Source: Axinella damicornis
Lineage: Eukaryota; Porifera; Demospongiae; Axinellida; Axinellidae
Direction: 5' to 3'
DNA length: 64,000 bases
Assembly: GCA_963931865.1 (NCBI GenBank)
Contig: OZ007517.1
Location: 9,248,038-9,312,037, forward strand
Part shown: piece by piece, positions 28,062 through 39,900 of the stretch
Layout: each line of letters starts with the position of its first letter
Position numbering within the stretch: position 1 is the stretch's first letter
The notes under the pieces: generated by a model
Database searches by the model: none
What the model saw: only the letters and a program-made list of their open reading frames with translations
Told to the model about the DNA's origin: nothing
Translations under genes and position numbers: made by a program

Positions 28062-30358
28062 TCATAATTCTACAGAGTAGATGACGAAAATAAATCGCTG
28101 TTGGACTATAGTAATAGCCACAAGGTACATGACCTCGCTACCGAGTAGAATGGGAGGTTCAATGTACATGTAGTATTGTTGCAAAACGTCGTATTTCTTG
28201 TGCAACGAACCATCCCTTGTGGATAGAGCCAATACCTGTCTAGTCACATCATTGTCATGATCCACAACACTATAGACGTAGTATACATAGCCATCGGGGT
28301 GGATGGAAGGGCTAATTATTCGATTTGAAGAGGCATTCGCGGTTGCAGGTGTGATCCAACGGAGGGAGCCATTTGGAAATATGGAGAACACCTGATTGCC
28401 ACAGCTGAGTGGGAGATAGATATTCCAGTGTTATTAGAGATAGAAATGTCCAGGCAAACAGCAGCTACTTAGTCAAGCCTTACAACACTTGAAATTCTAG
28501 GATTACACAAGTCATGTACATGTAGCCTCGTTCCCAGGCCTCACCCCAGCATTTGTCGCTTGCAGTTTACGTTAGTACTGGGAACGAGGCTAGATTACAT
28601 GTAGCCTCGTTCCCAGGTCTCACCCCAGCATTTGGCTTGCAGTTTACGTTAGTACTGGGAACAAGGCTAGATTACATGTAGCCTTGTTCCCAGGTCTCAC
28701 CCCAGCATTTGGCTTGCAGTTTATGTTAGTACTGGGAACGAGGCTAGATTACATGTAGCCTCGTTCCCAGGCCTCACCCCAGCATTTGGCTTGCAGTTTA
28801 CGTTAGTACTGGGAACGAGGCTAGTATTACATGTAGCCTCGTTCCCAGGCCTCACCCAAGCATTTGTCGCTTGCAGTTTACGTTAGTACTGGGAACGAGG
28901 CTAGTATTACATGTAGCCTCGTTCCCAGGCCTCACCCCAGCATTTGGCTTGCAGTTTATGTTAGTACTGGGAACAAGGCTAGATTACATGTAGCCTCGTT
29001 CCCAGGTCTCACCCCAGCATTTGTCGCTTGCAGTTTATGTTAGTACTGGGAACGAGGCTAGTATTACATGTAGCCTCGTTCCCAGGCCTCACCCCAGCAT
29101 TTGGCTTGCAGTTTACGTTAGTACTGGGAATGAGGCTAGATTACATGTAGCCTCGTTCCCAGGTCTCACCCCAGCATTTGTCGCTTGCAGTTTATGTTAG
29201 TACTGGGAATGAGGCTAGATTACATGTAGCCTCGTTCCCAGGCCTCATACATGTAGTACTGGGAACGAGGCTAGTATTACATGTAGCCTCGTTCCCAGGC
29301 CTCATACATGTAGTACTGGGAACGAGGCTAGTATTACATGCAGGTTCAGTAACTAAGACCCACCTGTAATAGGCATATCCCTCAGCATCAACAGCAGGTC
29401 CACTTGCGAGGGACCCATCCCCTCGTGCACTGGGATCACAATAATCTTTACTGTTGAACACATGAGAACCATCGCGAGAGTGAATACCAAAGATTGACTT
29501 TCCTCTGCCAAGTATACCTCCCCAATCACTGCCAAAAACCATACCCTGGTTCGAAATTCCAAATTTAGCCGCAAAGGAAAAACCAAGGTCTGATTGCCAG
29601 TTGGTTAAGCCTGCTGAAACATCATAGGAAAACAATCTCCCTGCCGCAAGTTTAGGATTAATTTCTATGACCGGATCTGTGGGAAGAAGGACGGCCTCTT
29701 GTGTACGGACATCTTCATACTCAGAAGCAGACACTTCTGTGGGTCCAACTTTGGTTTGCATGAACAGTCCAACCTGATAGATGTTTGTTTTCTTCCACAC
29801 AATTGATCCATCTTTGAGACTGAGTGCTGCAAATGTGTCGTGGTCAAAGCCCCCCACATACACAGCATCAGCAGAAGTGGATAGACAGATTAGTGTTGCG
29901 TCGTACAGATCACTGTCCATCACCTTCCAGGCTACACTCCCATCCCCGGCATGGACCGCTACCATTTGAAAGTAAGTTGTATGATTTGTCAGGAATTGCC
30001 AGTTAGCTGCAGCAACAGCAATATTGTGCACCTTAGAGTACACAGAATTGGTTACAGAGGTGTCGAATGCATCGATTGGTGCAACCTCGACATCCCACAG
30101 GAGTGTCCCTTTGGGGCTCAGAGCTATCAAGGAGTTTTTGCTATAGTAAAACAGCATCCCTTCGTCGGATACACTAGGGGATCCCATGCCAGTACTGCCT
30201 GCGCCTGGAGACATTTCTGCAGAATAATTCCACCCTACATACGGTGGTCCCTGGTAGTTGACGAAGTTGGTGGAAGCTGAATTTCCATATTGCTGCGTCC
30301 ACGACGCTGCCAGTGGAGCAAAAACGCATAGAATTCCCAGAACTTCCACAACTTCCAT
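28062..30358 (-). CDS. Secreted PQQ/BamB-like beta-propeller protein, two exons
   Basis: Exon 1 is 30358-29364 and exon 2 is 28404-28062; phase 2 joins to give 445 residues. The start at 30358 is chosen because it opens a signal peptide (MEVVEVLGILCVFAPLAASW); the frame is open further upstream but without such a leader. The body shows repeated beta-propeller blades of the quinoprotein type: GSPSVSDEGMLFYYSKNSLIA with PKGTLLWDVE, AGDGSVAWKV, LKDGSIVWKK, SAGLTNWQSD, and in exon 2 PNGSLRWITP with SPSIHPDGYVYYVYS and DGSLHKKYDV. These resemble PQQ-like repeats (BamB family). It probably acts outside the cell or in the secretory lumen, with no enzyme activity inferred. The intron holds the palindrome array. 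It lies 540 bp downstream of the sacsin-like gene on the same strand. Confidence 0.8.
28520..29340. repeat. Tandem array of the CTCGTTCCCAGG palindrome, about ten units
   Basis: Each 80-90-bp unit reads ATTACATGTAGCCTCGTTCC, CAGGCCTCACCCCAGCATTT, an optional GTCGC, TTGCAGTTTACGTTAGTACT and GGGAACGAGGCTAG. The last two units are shortened (CCTCATACATGTAGTACTGG). Each unit can fold because its ends are complementary (AGCCTCGTTCCCAG and CTGGGAACGAGGCT). It fills most of the intron of the beta-propeller gene. Confidence 0.93.
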
Positions 30359-30901
30359 GGTTTGTTGGGCGAGAGGTGGGGTGACTAAGCAGCGCAGAGC
30401 GATACTAATTACGTGTGCCGCGCGCGCCTGACTATATCTTGCGCGGGAGATTTGAATCCACTGTACATGCAAGATGTACCGGTACGCTAAAATCAAGTGG
30501 CGCAAGTCTTAGGAGGTATAGATTGCAGCCTCCTGGAGGTCATCCCTGCAGCCTCTCAGCACCTTTTATACGGAGGTTTGTATTAAGTGTGTACTCTCTT
30601 AGTCTCAGTACCAGACTATTTGCGCACGGTAGTCTGGTACTGAGACTATGTACTCCCTAACAACCTTATCCTTGGGCCACTCCCCAGCTCTTCATGCAAG
30701 AGGTGAAAAGCTGGGGAGTGGCCCTGGGTGAGGCCGACTTCCTGGGTCTTCAGATTCGATTGGTATAAAAATACTACTTGCAAAACCATAATAAGGTTCT
30801 TACTTCAGTAGTCTAAACTTCAACAAAGCTTCTCAAACAACCGTGCACGGCCTACGACTAAGTAGTCATCTAGCTCTAATCTACGATAATCAGCAAACTA
30901 G
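30359..30901. promoter_or_regulatory. Spacer between sacsin-like A 3' end and the beta-propeller start
   Basis: It holds two strong hairpins: 30599-30650 (TAGTCTCAGTACCAGACTA / TAGTCTGGTACTGAGACTA) and 30673-30726 (GGGCCACTCCCCAGCT / AGCTGGGGAGTGGCCC). The first is a possible member of the AGTCTC-ended palindromes. The beta-propeller promoter and the sacsin-like 3'UTR must both lie here. Confidence 0.5.
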
Positions 30902-33900
30902 TTAACTGTTCACGAGTTGTCTCATCATGTCCAAGATACTTTCAGCATTTTCCTTAGCTCGCTGTGCGTCTTGTGGTGAGTAGTGGTCAGACGGAATTGT
31001 GGTACCGTCTGGGTGTCGGTTTGGAAATCGTGTGTCCAGGTAGTGGTCCTCAAGTGGGATGGTGCAACCAGCAAGGCCCTGTGTTGAGAATGGCTCCTCT
31101 GCCTGCAGTGCATATGCTAGCGGAGTGAGTTTGTGGGACTTCAAGCTCTTATCTCCTAGCCCACACTTGGCATACATGCCACCTTTCAGGGCCTTCTCTG
31201 CCACCTCGTGGGCCATGAAACACACACTAGCTGAGACCTCATGGGAGGTGGGCGTTCGGTCCAGAAGCATCACAAGAGTTCTAAAGTCAACTTCAGCTTG
31301 CTTTACCCACCTTTTCCCCTCTTCAGGATCTGGTTGTGGCCCAATTTCTTCATCAAATGGGAACTGTGCTCTAGTGAAGCCACCACCAACTCCACCACCA
31401 CCTCCTCCACCTCCTCTAGCTCTAAACTGATGCTCACTCTCCCTGTAACGTGAGTGTTGGTGAGCTGTATGGTCCCATGCTGTGAAGTAGGAGTTCCACT
31501 GTGAGTGAAATTCTGTTTGTGCATGTGGATAGGGGCCCCCTGTTGTTGGCTCGTCATCAGGGTCTACGAGGGGTAGTCCCTGTTCCAAACGTTCAATCTG
31601 GCTTTTTAGAAACTTGAACACCTCTTCAGCCAGTTCAGGTCTGTCTGGGTTTTTATCAGGATGCCACTTGAGGTAAAGCCGTCGAATTGCCTTAGTCTTT
31701 TCACTTTCAGGCAGTTTCCAGATCTCTCGGAGCTCCTTGCGAAGCTGCTTCTTTATGCTCTTGAGATCAACCTCATCATTTGCTTCATGTCTAGGCTGAC
31801 TGCCATCAGTTTCTCCTTCATATGGTACCAACACTTTACTCGTTTCCTCCCTTACTCCAGCTTTTGTTCCTCGGAGGAATTTGTAAAGATCCAACGCACT
31901 GACTTCCTTCCCTTCCTCATCGTCCTCACTGGTGTAGATTTTGTATTTCATTTCAATGTGTGTTCCAACATCATGACTGCTAACACCGTCATCATTCATC
32001 ACTGGGTGCATAACCTGTGCAAATACAAAGTAGCCTTCTCGATCTTCATAACCCACCCACTCCTCTGGGTGGAAAAGGTTGTTGATATCTTGGTCAAGAC
32101 GATGATGCCATGATTCTGGTATGGGTTTCCCAAGCTTGGGAGTAACATCTGCCTCAAAGTGAACATCTTCACTTTCAAAGTTGATTCCTTCTCTGTACAA
32201 TACAAACTGAAGCTGCTGTGGTGTTTGGACTCTTAGAAGAGTTGAAAACACACGTTGGAGTTCTGAGTAGGGTATATCAGATCCTGTGTTCTGGGACTTG
32301 ATGACATCAATCAAGTGTTCTGCTAGTGACTGGCATGCAATTGAATCCATAAACCCAAAGCTACTCTCTGAAATTTTGGAGTCTAGGTAGAAACACCAGG
32401 ATGTTTCCTCTTGTTGAAGGTAAAAGTCAACTTTTACAGACCCTATTAATGGATTAGGTTCTTTTGTTTGCAGTAGGATGTCAGTTTTGAGGTTTTGAAC
32501 AGTCACAATTCTGATGGTCTGGAAAAACTGTGTGATGATAGGTTCAAGATTCTTACAAAGTTGTTCATCGCCAGTGACATGCTTGATCACTTTTAGCATA
32601 CCCTGTGAAAGGTTGGGAAGACTAAACGTGGTCTGGAGAGATTTGGCAGCAGAAGAATTTCCGACCTCTGATTCAATGCAATGCTCGGGCACCACCTGCT
32701 TGCAACACTTTGAAAGTCCTTTGGGTCTAACACTTTCTGGGAGGCACTCACAGAATTCATCCTCGCGGATTCCCTCCCACTGGTCAGTCATGAGGTTAAG
32801 ACGGGACAGGTCAGTACCTGTAAGCTCTAGTTTGCAACCCCTGTAGTCGTACCGGTCACAGTACAGTAGGGATGGGGTGTGCACTAGTGTTCCTTCTTCA
32901 CTGGGGAGGTAGAGAGGATCCAAAGCTGCTTCGACATCTGCTACAGTGCTCTTTTTGGATACTTTCTGGTCTTTCAACAGTGTATACAGGGTCTTGATTA
33001 AACTTTGAACTACACGTTTGGTGTTGACATCAAGCGGTTGTTGGCCATGGTCAGAACAATTGAAGGCAGTTTCTAGGGCAACTCTCATGTGGCCCAGCCC
33101 AGGACTACTCTTCACTCCAATCTTCTCAAGCACAGAGTGCACAGCAAAGAATTCACCCGGGATGCGATGCAAGAAAGGGAAGTACCTTTCAGTATCTCCA
33201 GTGCTGAGAACATGGGATGGCTTTGTGAGCACCACACACCCCCTAGATGTGACAGTGTGCTGTGGTGAGGCATACACAGGAATACAAGGAAGGTCTTTCA
33301 ACGGGCTGAGTTCATCATTGGTTAAGTCTTTGATTTTTGCCAATAGGAATTCATAATGCCGCAACAAGACCTGTACCAAACCCTCCGCACCCTTTGGAGG
33401 TCTACACTCATCTGGATACTTGTCAAACAGACTAAATTCTGCAAATCGAGATCTGCAGCTGGCAATGGCAGTGATATTTTGAATCACATCAATAGGGCTG
33501 GGTTGCATGAGTACTTGCAGCTTCTCTAGGAGATCCCTCTGCCAATATTGGCAAGGAAGGTACACAACACATTTTACGGTCCAAACAATTTCTCCATGTT
33601 CAGAGAGTGCTGCTCCTTGCAGCTGAGTCATGTACACTACTCCACCACTTGTTCTGATGGTGTTGGGGACAGGATGAACTAAGTCTTGCTGGATCCAACT
33701 ACACTTTTTGAGATCTTCTGTACATACAAATGGGATCCTTGAAACTCCTGATACAAACCTGGAATCATTATACCATGCTTCATCTATTGCTTCTTGTGAG
33801 AATAGGTACTTCACCAACACTGAAGAGGCCTTTCTGGGATCAGCACTTTTACCATCAGCTGTTTCTTGGCAAAATTGAAGAAATTCTTGTTTGGTGATGG

Positions 33901-36900
33901 TCTCTCTGAATCCAATAGCACGGAAGAATTTCATCCACTTGGAATATTCATTCGTGAAACATTCCGGCAGAAAGTGAAAATGTTTAGAAAACGTTCTAAA
34001 GATTTCTTTCTCATCTGTACTGAACTCGCTTACACGTTTGAGTTGTGAACCTTCCTGACCTATACAGGGAAGATCCTTCAGTGCACCAACAAACTGTGTT
34101 GCTAGAATTTTTTTCCCAGCGTGAGACTTGGACCTGGAATCCATTATGAGCTTGTTTGGCTCAAAGAGACTGTCTCTGATGTGTTGTAGGTGCTTGAGTC
34201 TCTCAGTTACACTCAGGAGGGTAAAACCAGGAAAAATGTATTTGATGTACAGGTCTTCCTCATGTATTGCATCGATCCCCAGATTGGATGGCCCAAGCTT
34301 TGCCCATGCACCTATGTCATCCAGAAACACAACATTTATGCCACTCACCCACTTGGAGTAGCCAACTTTGCAAGCATACCAGGGCCAAATGAATACTGTC
34401 TTTCCAGTGACGGAAGTCAGACTGCCTTCAGTTGTGAGAAACAATGGGAGGGCTTTCACACTTGTTCGATATTCCTCTGGGCACACTGGAAATTGGAAAT
34501 TTATATTCTGCAAGTATGCTATCAGAATGTCAGCATTATCAATTGTGATGGACGAAGAGATACTGCTTTGTTGGTGGAGGTGGTACAAGTTGGTCAGTAT
34601 GCGCTTATGATCGCTCAGCTTTGGGCAGTAACTTTGCACAGCACCTTGATTCACCACTATGTCAGTTGCTAGAAAGGGCATTCCTAGGTGATCCAACACT
34701 TTGCAGACTGCAGAGAAATGGTTGCTTATTGGTGAGAGAGAATTTGGGTCAGAAGGTGGTCGAACAATTGGGAGAAGTAAGTTTGTCGACGAGAACAACT
34801 GGTTATTGGTGCTGGGTAGCAAAGCCCAGCGCTTTAGTATGTTCCCCAAATGTGTGTAGAATGTTTGGTCATTGGAAAGGCAGGCCCATAGTGCGTTGAG
34901 CATGGACTTGGACATGTGCTTATCTGCAGTGAGCACATGTGAGGCTTGTAGTGCAAGTGGAAGAGCTTTGGACAAGATGTCTTCAACTACTACAGAGCTA
35001 CCAAAGCCTGAAGAAAAGAAGTAGCTACTGCTATACTTCACATCCAGGAGTTCTGGGTGTAGAAACTTCTCAAAGCTTTGGGGGAAGAGTTGTGAATATG
35101 CTGAGGAAATGACTTTATTCCCTTCATCAAAGTTTCTGAGCTGGCCATCTGCAGTGAGGAGGAGTGGGTAGCCAAATGGAGGCTTGGGAAATTGAAATTC
35201 TTCAGTGGCTGTTGTTTGACAAGTTGAGAGAAGGTACTGACTTAATGTTTTGAAAGTTTTGTAGCCAAAAGGAGGCTTTGGAAACTCCTCAGTGGCCGAC
35301 ACTTCACAAGGCAAGAGAAGGTACTGGCTGAATGTTTTGAAAGCTGCAACTGAACGAAAAGCAGTTGCTTCAACAGCACATGGGAATTCATCAGTTGGAC
35401 TGACCTGTTCACTGAAGCGTGTATAATAATCATACACAGAAGAGGGGGAAGTTTCAGGCAGGTCACACTCTACAGTGTGGAAGTGGTTCCTGATTCTCAG
35501 TGGTGCACAAGTAATTTTCATCCCAATACGTTCCAGGATGGGCTTAAGTGGTGCATCATCATGGTCAAGCCTCATTGCCCAGAAATAAATCTGAAAACGT
35601 GGGCATTCTGAGTTTTCCAACAGGTGCCACATTGCTGTGTATTGTACATCCGGCTCTGAGGCCACTTGCTTCACTGAAGCCACCACAGTGGGATTTGAAG
35701 GAGTAGATTCAATTGTTGCAAGAACACTTGCATTGTTGTTAGCTAGCTTTCTGTAGACATCTTCTGCCAGTCTGCGCCACGGCCCCTCTGGAACTATCTT
35801 GTCCCCCTCAGGTCCCTTAGACCAGTTTGGGAAGACACTGTAGTAGCACAAACTATCAGTTCGGAGCTTGCTCAGATCACTGTAGGGCCCTGACTGGATG
35901 TAATGGCTGTGGGCTTCTGTTAAGAAATTGGCATAAGAGGAAGATATTGCTTTGAGAAGGTTCTCATTCCACCTTGATTTGTCATCAGCCTCATCTGGAA
36001 CTGTGGACGGCCAGAGGTTCCTGCGAGAAGCGTCAAGGATGAAGTGAGCATTCACATGCACTGGAAGTTTGCAACTTACGGGAAGAGGAAGAAAGCAAAA
36101 TACATCACCATGGAAACTCCTGAGTTGACTTAGTGAGCCAAGAGGTGCAGCTATGCCATGTTTGGGCTTGACCTGGGAGATGTATTTCCAAGTTTGTTGC
36201 TTATCTTCCAAATCACCAACACCCTGTTGAATGAGCCACTGTTCTGTCTTCTGTTTGTCTCCTTTCTGCTGCATGTGAGCTTTTGAAGCTGGACGGAGGG
36301 TTTCAGAGATTGTGAGAGGGTATCGAACTACACAAGGCTCACTCCCTCTTTCTTCTTTGAAGGCTGCAATCTTCTCATGAAGATGAGCACGACTTTGTTG
36401 GGCTGATTTATTGATACACACCTCAAAGCAGTGCTCTAATGCCAACGTGGGTGCAGATGTATGTTGGACCACTGGTGATATCTTAGACTGTTCAATGACA
36501 AAAAAATGCAATTCTGTTACATGGTTCAAAAATAGTAATGCCTGCTTCATTTTTGGAGCCCACTGATTAAGGTAATGTTGCATTCTATCAGCTGTAAGTG
36601 GATCACTTGTGTAGCTGACACTGTGGTCTACAATCTTTGAGGACCTCATCAGTTCACTCGTGTGTCTGAGAGGGAAACGAAAGAGGGAGCCACCCAGCAA
36701 CTCTTCTGGACAGTCTTTGAGTCCACCTCGCAGATAGGCTGATTTCAGGTCAGGAAAATCATCCCAAAAGCCACGGTCCAGATCATCAAATCTTCTTCCC
36801 GGCATTTCTGAAGTGGCTTCAGGGACAAATCGACAGTGAGGATCCATAATGCAGAGTGTCTCTCCACCCGTGATGAAACTGGGACAGTCTGTGAGATGGT

Positions 36901-39900
36901 AGACCACGTTAAATCCAATGCCATATTGGCCAATAGATTCCGCATCTGACCTTTTGCTGCCAAGGCCCAGCTGCTGAATTCCTTTGAGATCTTTCTCAGT
37001 GAATGTGCTGTCATTCCAGACAAGCAAGGCTGGGCCTTGCAGTTGCTGCCATTCCTCAGAGAGCACACTCTCTTTGCCATGAGTTCTTTTGTCAAGAATG
37101 ATACACATCTTCTTAGCTTTGGCATCGTCGGCATTCTGAAGGAGCTCTTTGAGTACCGTTATGTCAAACGGGTACTCCCTAAGGATATTTTGAATCCTCC
37201 GAGTTAGTTTTTCATGCTGGCCGAATGGAACTCCCCTGAAATGAACTGGAGCCTGAGAAACGTATTTCTCTAGTTTCTTGCTTCGAACTGGTTTTACCTT
37301 GAGCTTTAGGGCGAGCTCCCGTGGAATGATCTCGTGTACAAAGTTGTAGTGTTCTTCTGGTTTGCACCAGGGGGCATCATTGAACGCTAAATCTGTGGAC
37401 TTGTGCATCACATGTGATGTATCTGGAAGCATGATGGATTTAGAGCATTCATCAGGGTTAATGTTGTACAGCTTGGGCACTAGTTCATTCAGCAGTGTTT
37501 GGCAAGCTTCACTGACAGGATTATAATTGAAATCTTCTTTCATTTGAGACAGAACTCCTATAATATCCTCCGGAGAAAAGTTATCTTTGATCTCCAGTGA
37601 TGCAACCAGATTCTTTCTAAGGTCTAGGCTGGATGGTACAGGATAGAGGTAGGGTCCTTCCAGCTTCCACCCTCCAGCAACAGCTTGGATTTCAACGAAT
37701 TGTTGGCCAGTCCACACACATGGAAGACCTTGAAGTTCTTGTAAATCAAGTGGCTGTGATGCTTGATCGGTATTCTTTTGTTGCTGTATCTGCCCATCAA
37801 GGAATTCATATGCTTGCCGGCAAATACGATTGGCCCACTCAACCAGTTGAGGGCTGGGTTGCCTTGACTTGAATTCAATGATCAGCAGTTTCAGGTGGCT
37901 TATAACCTCCTGACATGATGGAGAAATTCGCAATTGAAGGATTTCTCGGGTTTTCTGATTTATGTAGTTGGATCCACCCTCGTCTGTTCTTGATTCATTC
38001 ACGAATGCCACTTGAGAGCCTGCTATGTTGACATTAGTCTCTGAAGTCTGAAGAGAAAGTCGGTAAGTTGTCGCTCCTTTTATCATTAGTTCCTTCCCAC
38101 TTAGAAGTTGATGGCCCTCACCAAACCATGGCAAAGGATAGTCCACTGGTTTCTTCAAGACTGGGAGGAACCGAACTGCACTTAAAGCTTTTGCTTCCTG
38201 CTTGGCTTGTTTGCCTTTAGCGTTGGACTCAATGCACTTCACAATTAGTTGCACACGTTTCAGTGCCTTTGTTCTGTCAGCATGATAGAGCTGTGCAATA
38301 GTCTCTGCACGATCAATTACTAGGCTCCAAGGAATGTTTTCACTAATCATTCCAAGTTCCATCATTGCAGTATCTACAAGGTGTCCATCACTGAATTGCT
38401 GGATGGGGAACATACCCTCTGCTGAGTCAAAGAGTTTGGCAAACTCCGTACGAGGGTCGACAACCTGAGAACACATTTTCAGTTGGGTTCCATCGGGAGT
38501 ACAAGGTATGCATGGGTGGTCGGTGAGGTATTCACGCATGTAGTCCATTCGGCTTGTTTGAACTCTATCAAGTCCAACAGCATACACTTCAAGCATGAAC
38601 TGAAGGACCTCATTTCGACTTCGCTGGATCTCACTGAAGGAGGTTATATGTTCAAAGAAGAGCTTGATGAATTCCTCCTCAGTGATGGTAGAGCTACTGA
38701 GGCTGAGGTGGATGTGGTACTTGCTGGGAAGGTCAACGAGAGGAAGTCTCAGATGAGTAACAACTGCAAGCACACAGTCCAGGACGGTGGTATCAGTGGC
38801 TGACTGGCACAGAATCCCAGGGGCAAGGAATTTGCTTTCTTGGAGGGTCAACCACTGACTAGAGGGCACAGAATAGAACAGTCTGCTTGATGATATTGCT
38901 TCACCATAGAGTTTGTGTACAGCATGAACCCAGGGGTTGTGCTGGGTAAGGCTTCCTTCTAGTGGCCAAAGGGAATAGAACGCATACTCTCCAAGTTTTC
39001 CCTGACAGTGACCTTCCTGGAGTGATGCCAACAGAGTGTGGTATGCCTTGGGAATCACAGTTTGCACGAGGGACAAGTTCCACTGCACTTCAGGATCATT
39101 TGTGGATGCTTCATCTGTTGTCCAGATGCCTCTTCGGTTGTTGATCACTGCAAAGTTACTGCTCACATGCACTGGAAGTCCAGTCTTTTGGGCTAAGGGC
39201 AGGAAGCAGAATATTTCGCCCTCTATTTCCATTACATTGTAGCCCTGACTAGGGGAAGTGACTTCCGTTAAACAAGCAACAGATGCAGTGGCTCGCTCCG
39301 TACCAATGGAGTCAGTGTGGGTGGCTATGAGCCAACTGTCTTCATGAGCTTGTGAAGATCGCTCATCCAAAACCCTTAGCTTCTTGACTTCAGTTAATGT
39401 ACCAGAGATTGACTCCACCGATTCCTTGGTAATTTGTAACAGGACTGTGGGGGTTTGTTCACCTTGGTCAATTCGACTAAAGGTAATGCGTTTGATGTGC
39501 TGGAGAAAAAGGATAAGTTTGGAGCTACAATTCTTGATGTTGGTAATCAGTTCTCTGATGGTTGCTTCAGTGTACATGGTACCACTCAGCTCACTGGCTG
39601 AGGTGCGGAAGGGAAATCTGAACATAGTTCCACTGTAGGGCTCCTTCGGATTGAAGTCAAAGAGGCCAGCATATGGAACCAGCTGTGATGAGGAAGCAAT
39701 AAACCTTGAGGCGAAATTGACCTTCTTTCCTGGTCTTCCAGGATTTTTTATTTCTTTCTTGAGGTAGCTCAAGGTGGGGTCGAATATGCACAGAGTTTGC
39801 TGGCTGACGAAGGAGGGGATATCAGTGATGTGATATACTGAGCAAAATCCAACTCCAAACTTCCCAACTTTAAGAGGTTTGCTTGCTTTTGTTGCTGCTG

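Noticed and set aside
30359..30505. Upstream start for the beta-propeller protein
   Set aside because: The extension is arginine-rich without a leader, while the start at 30358 opens a good signal peptide.
38483..38803. Plus-strand open frames across the sacsin-like exon
   Set aside because: They are shadows of the minus-strand coding exon, with no splice or domain support.
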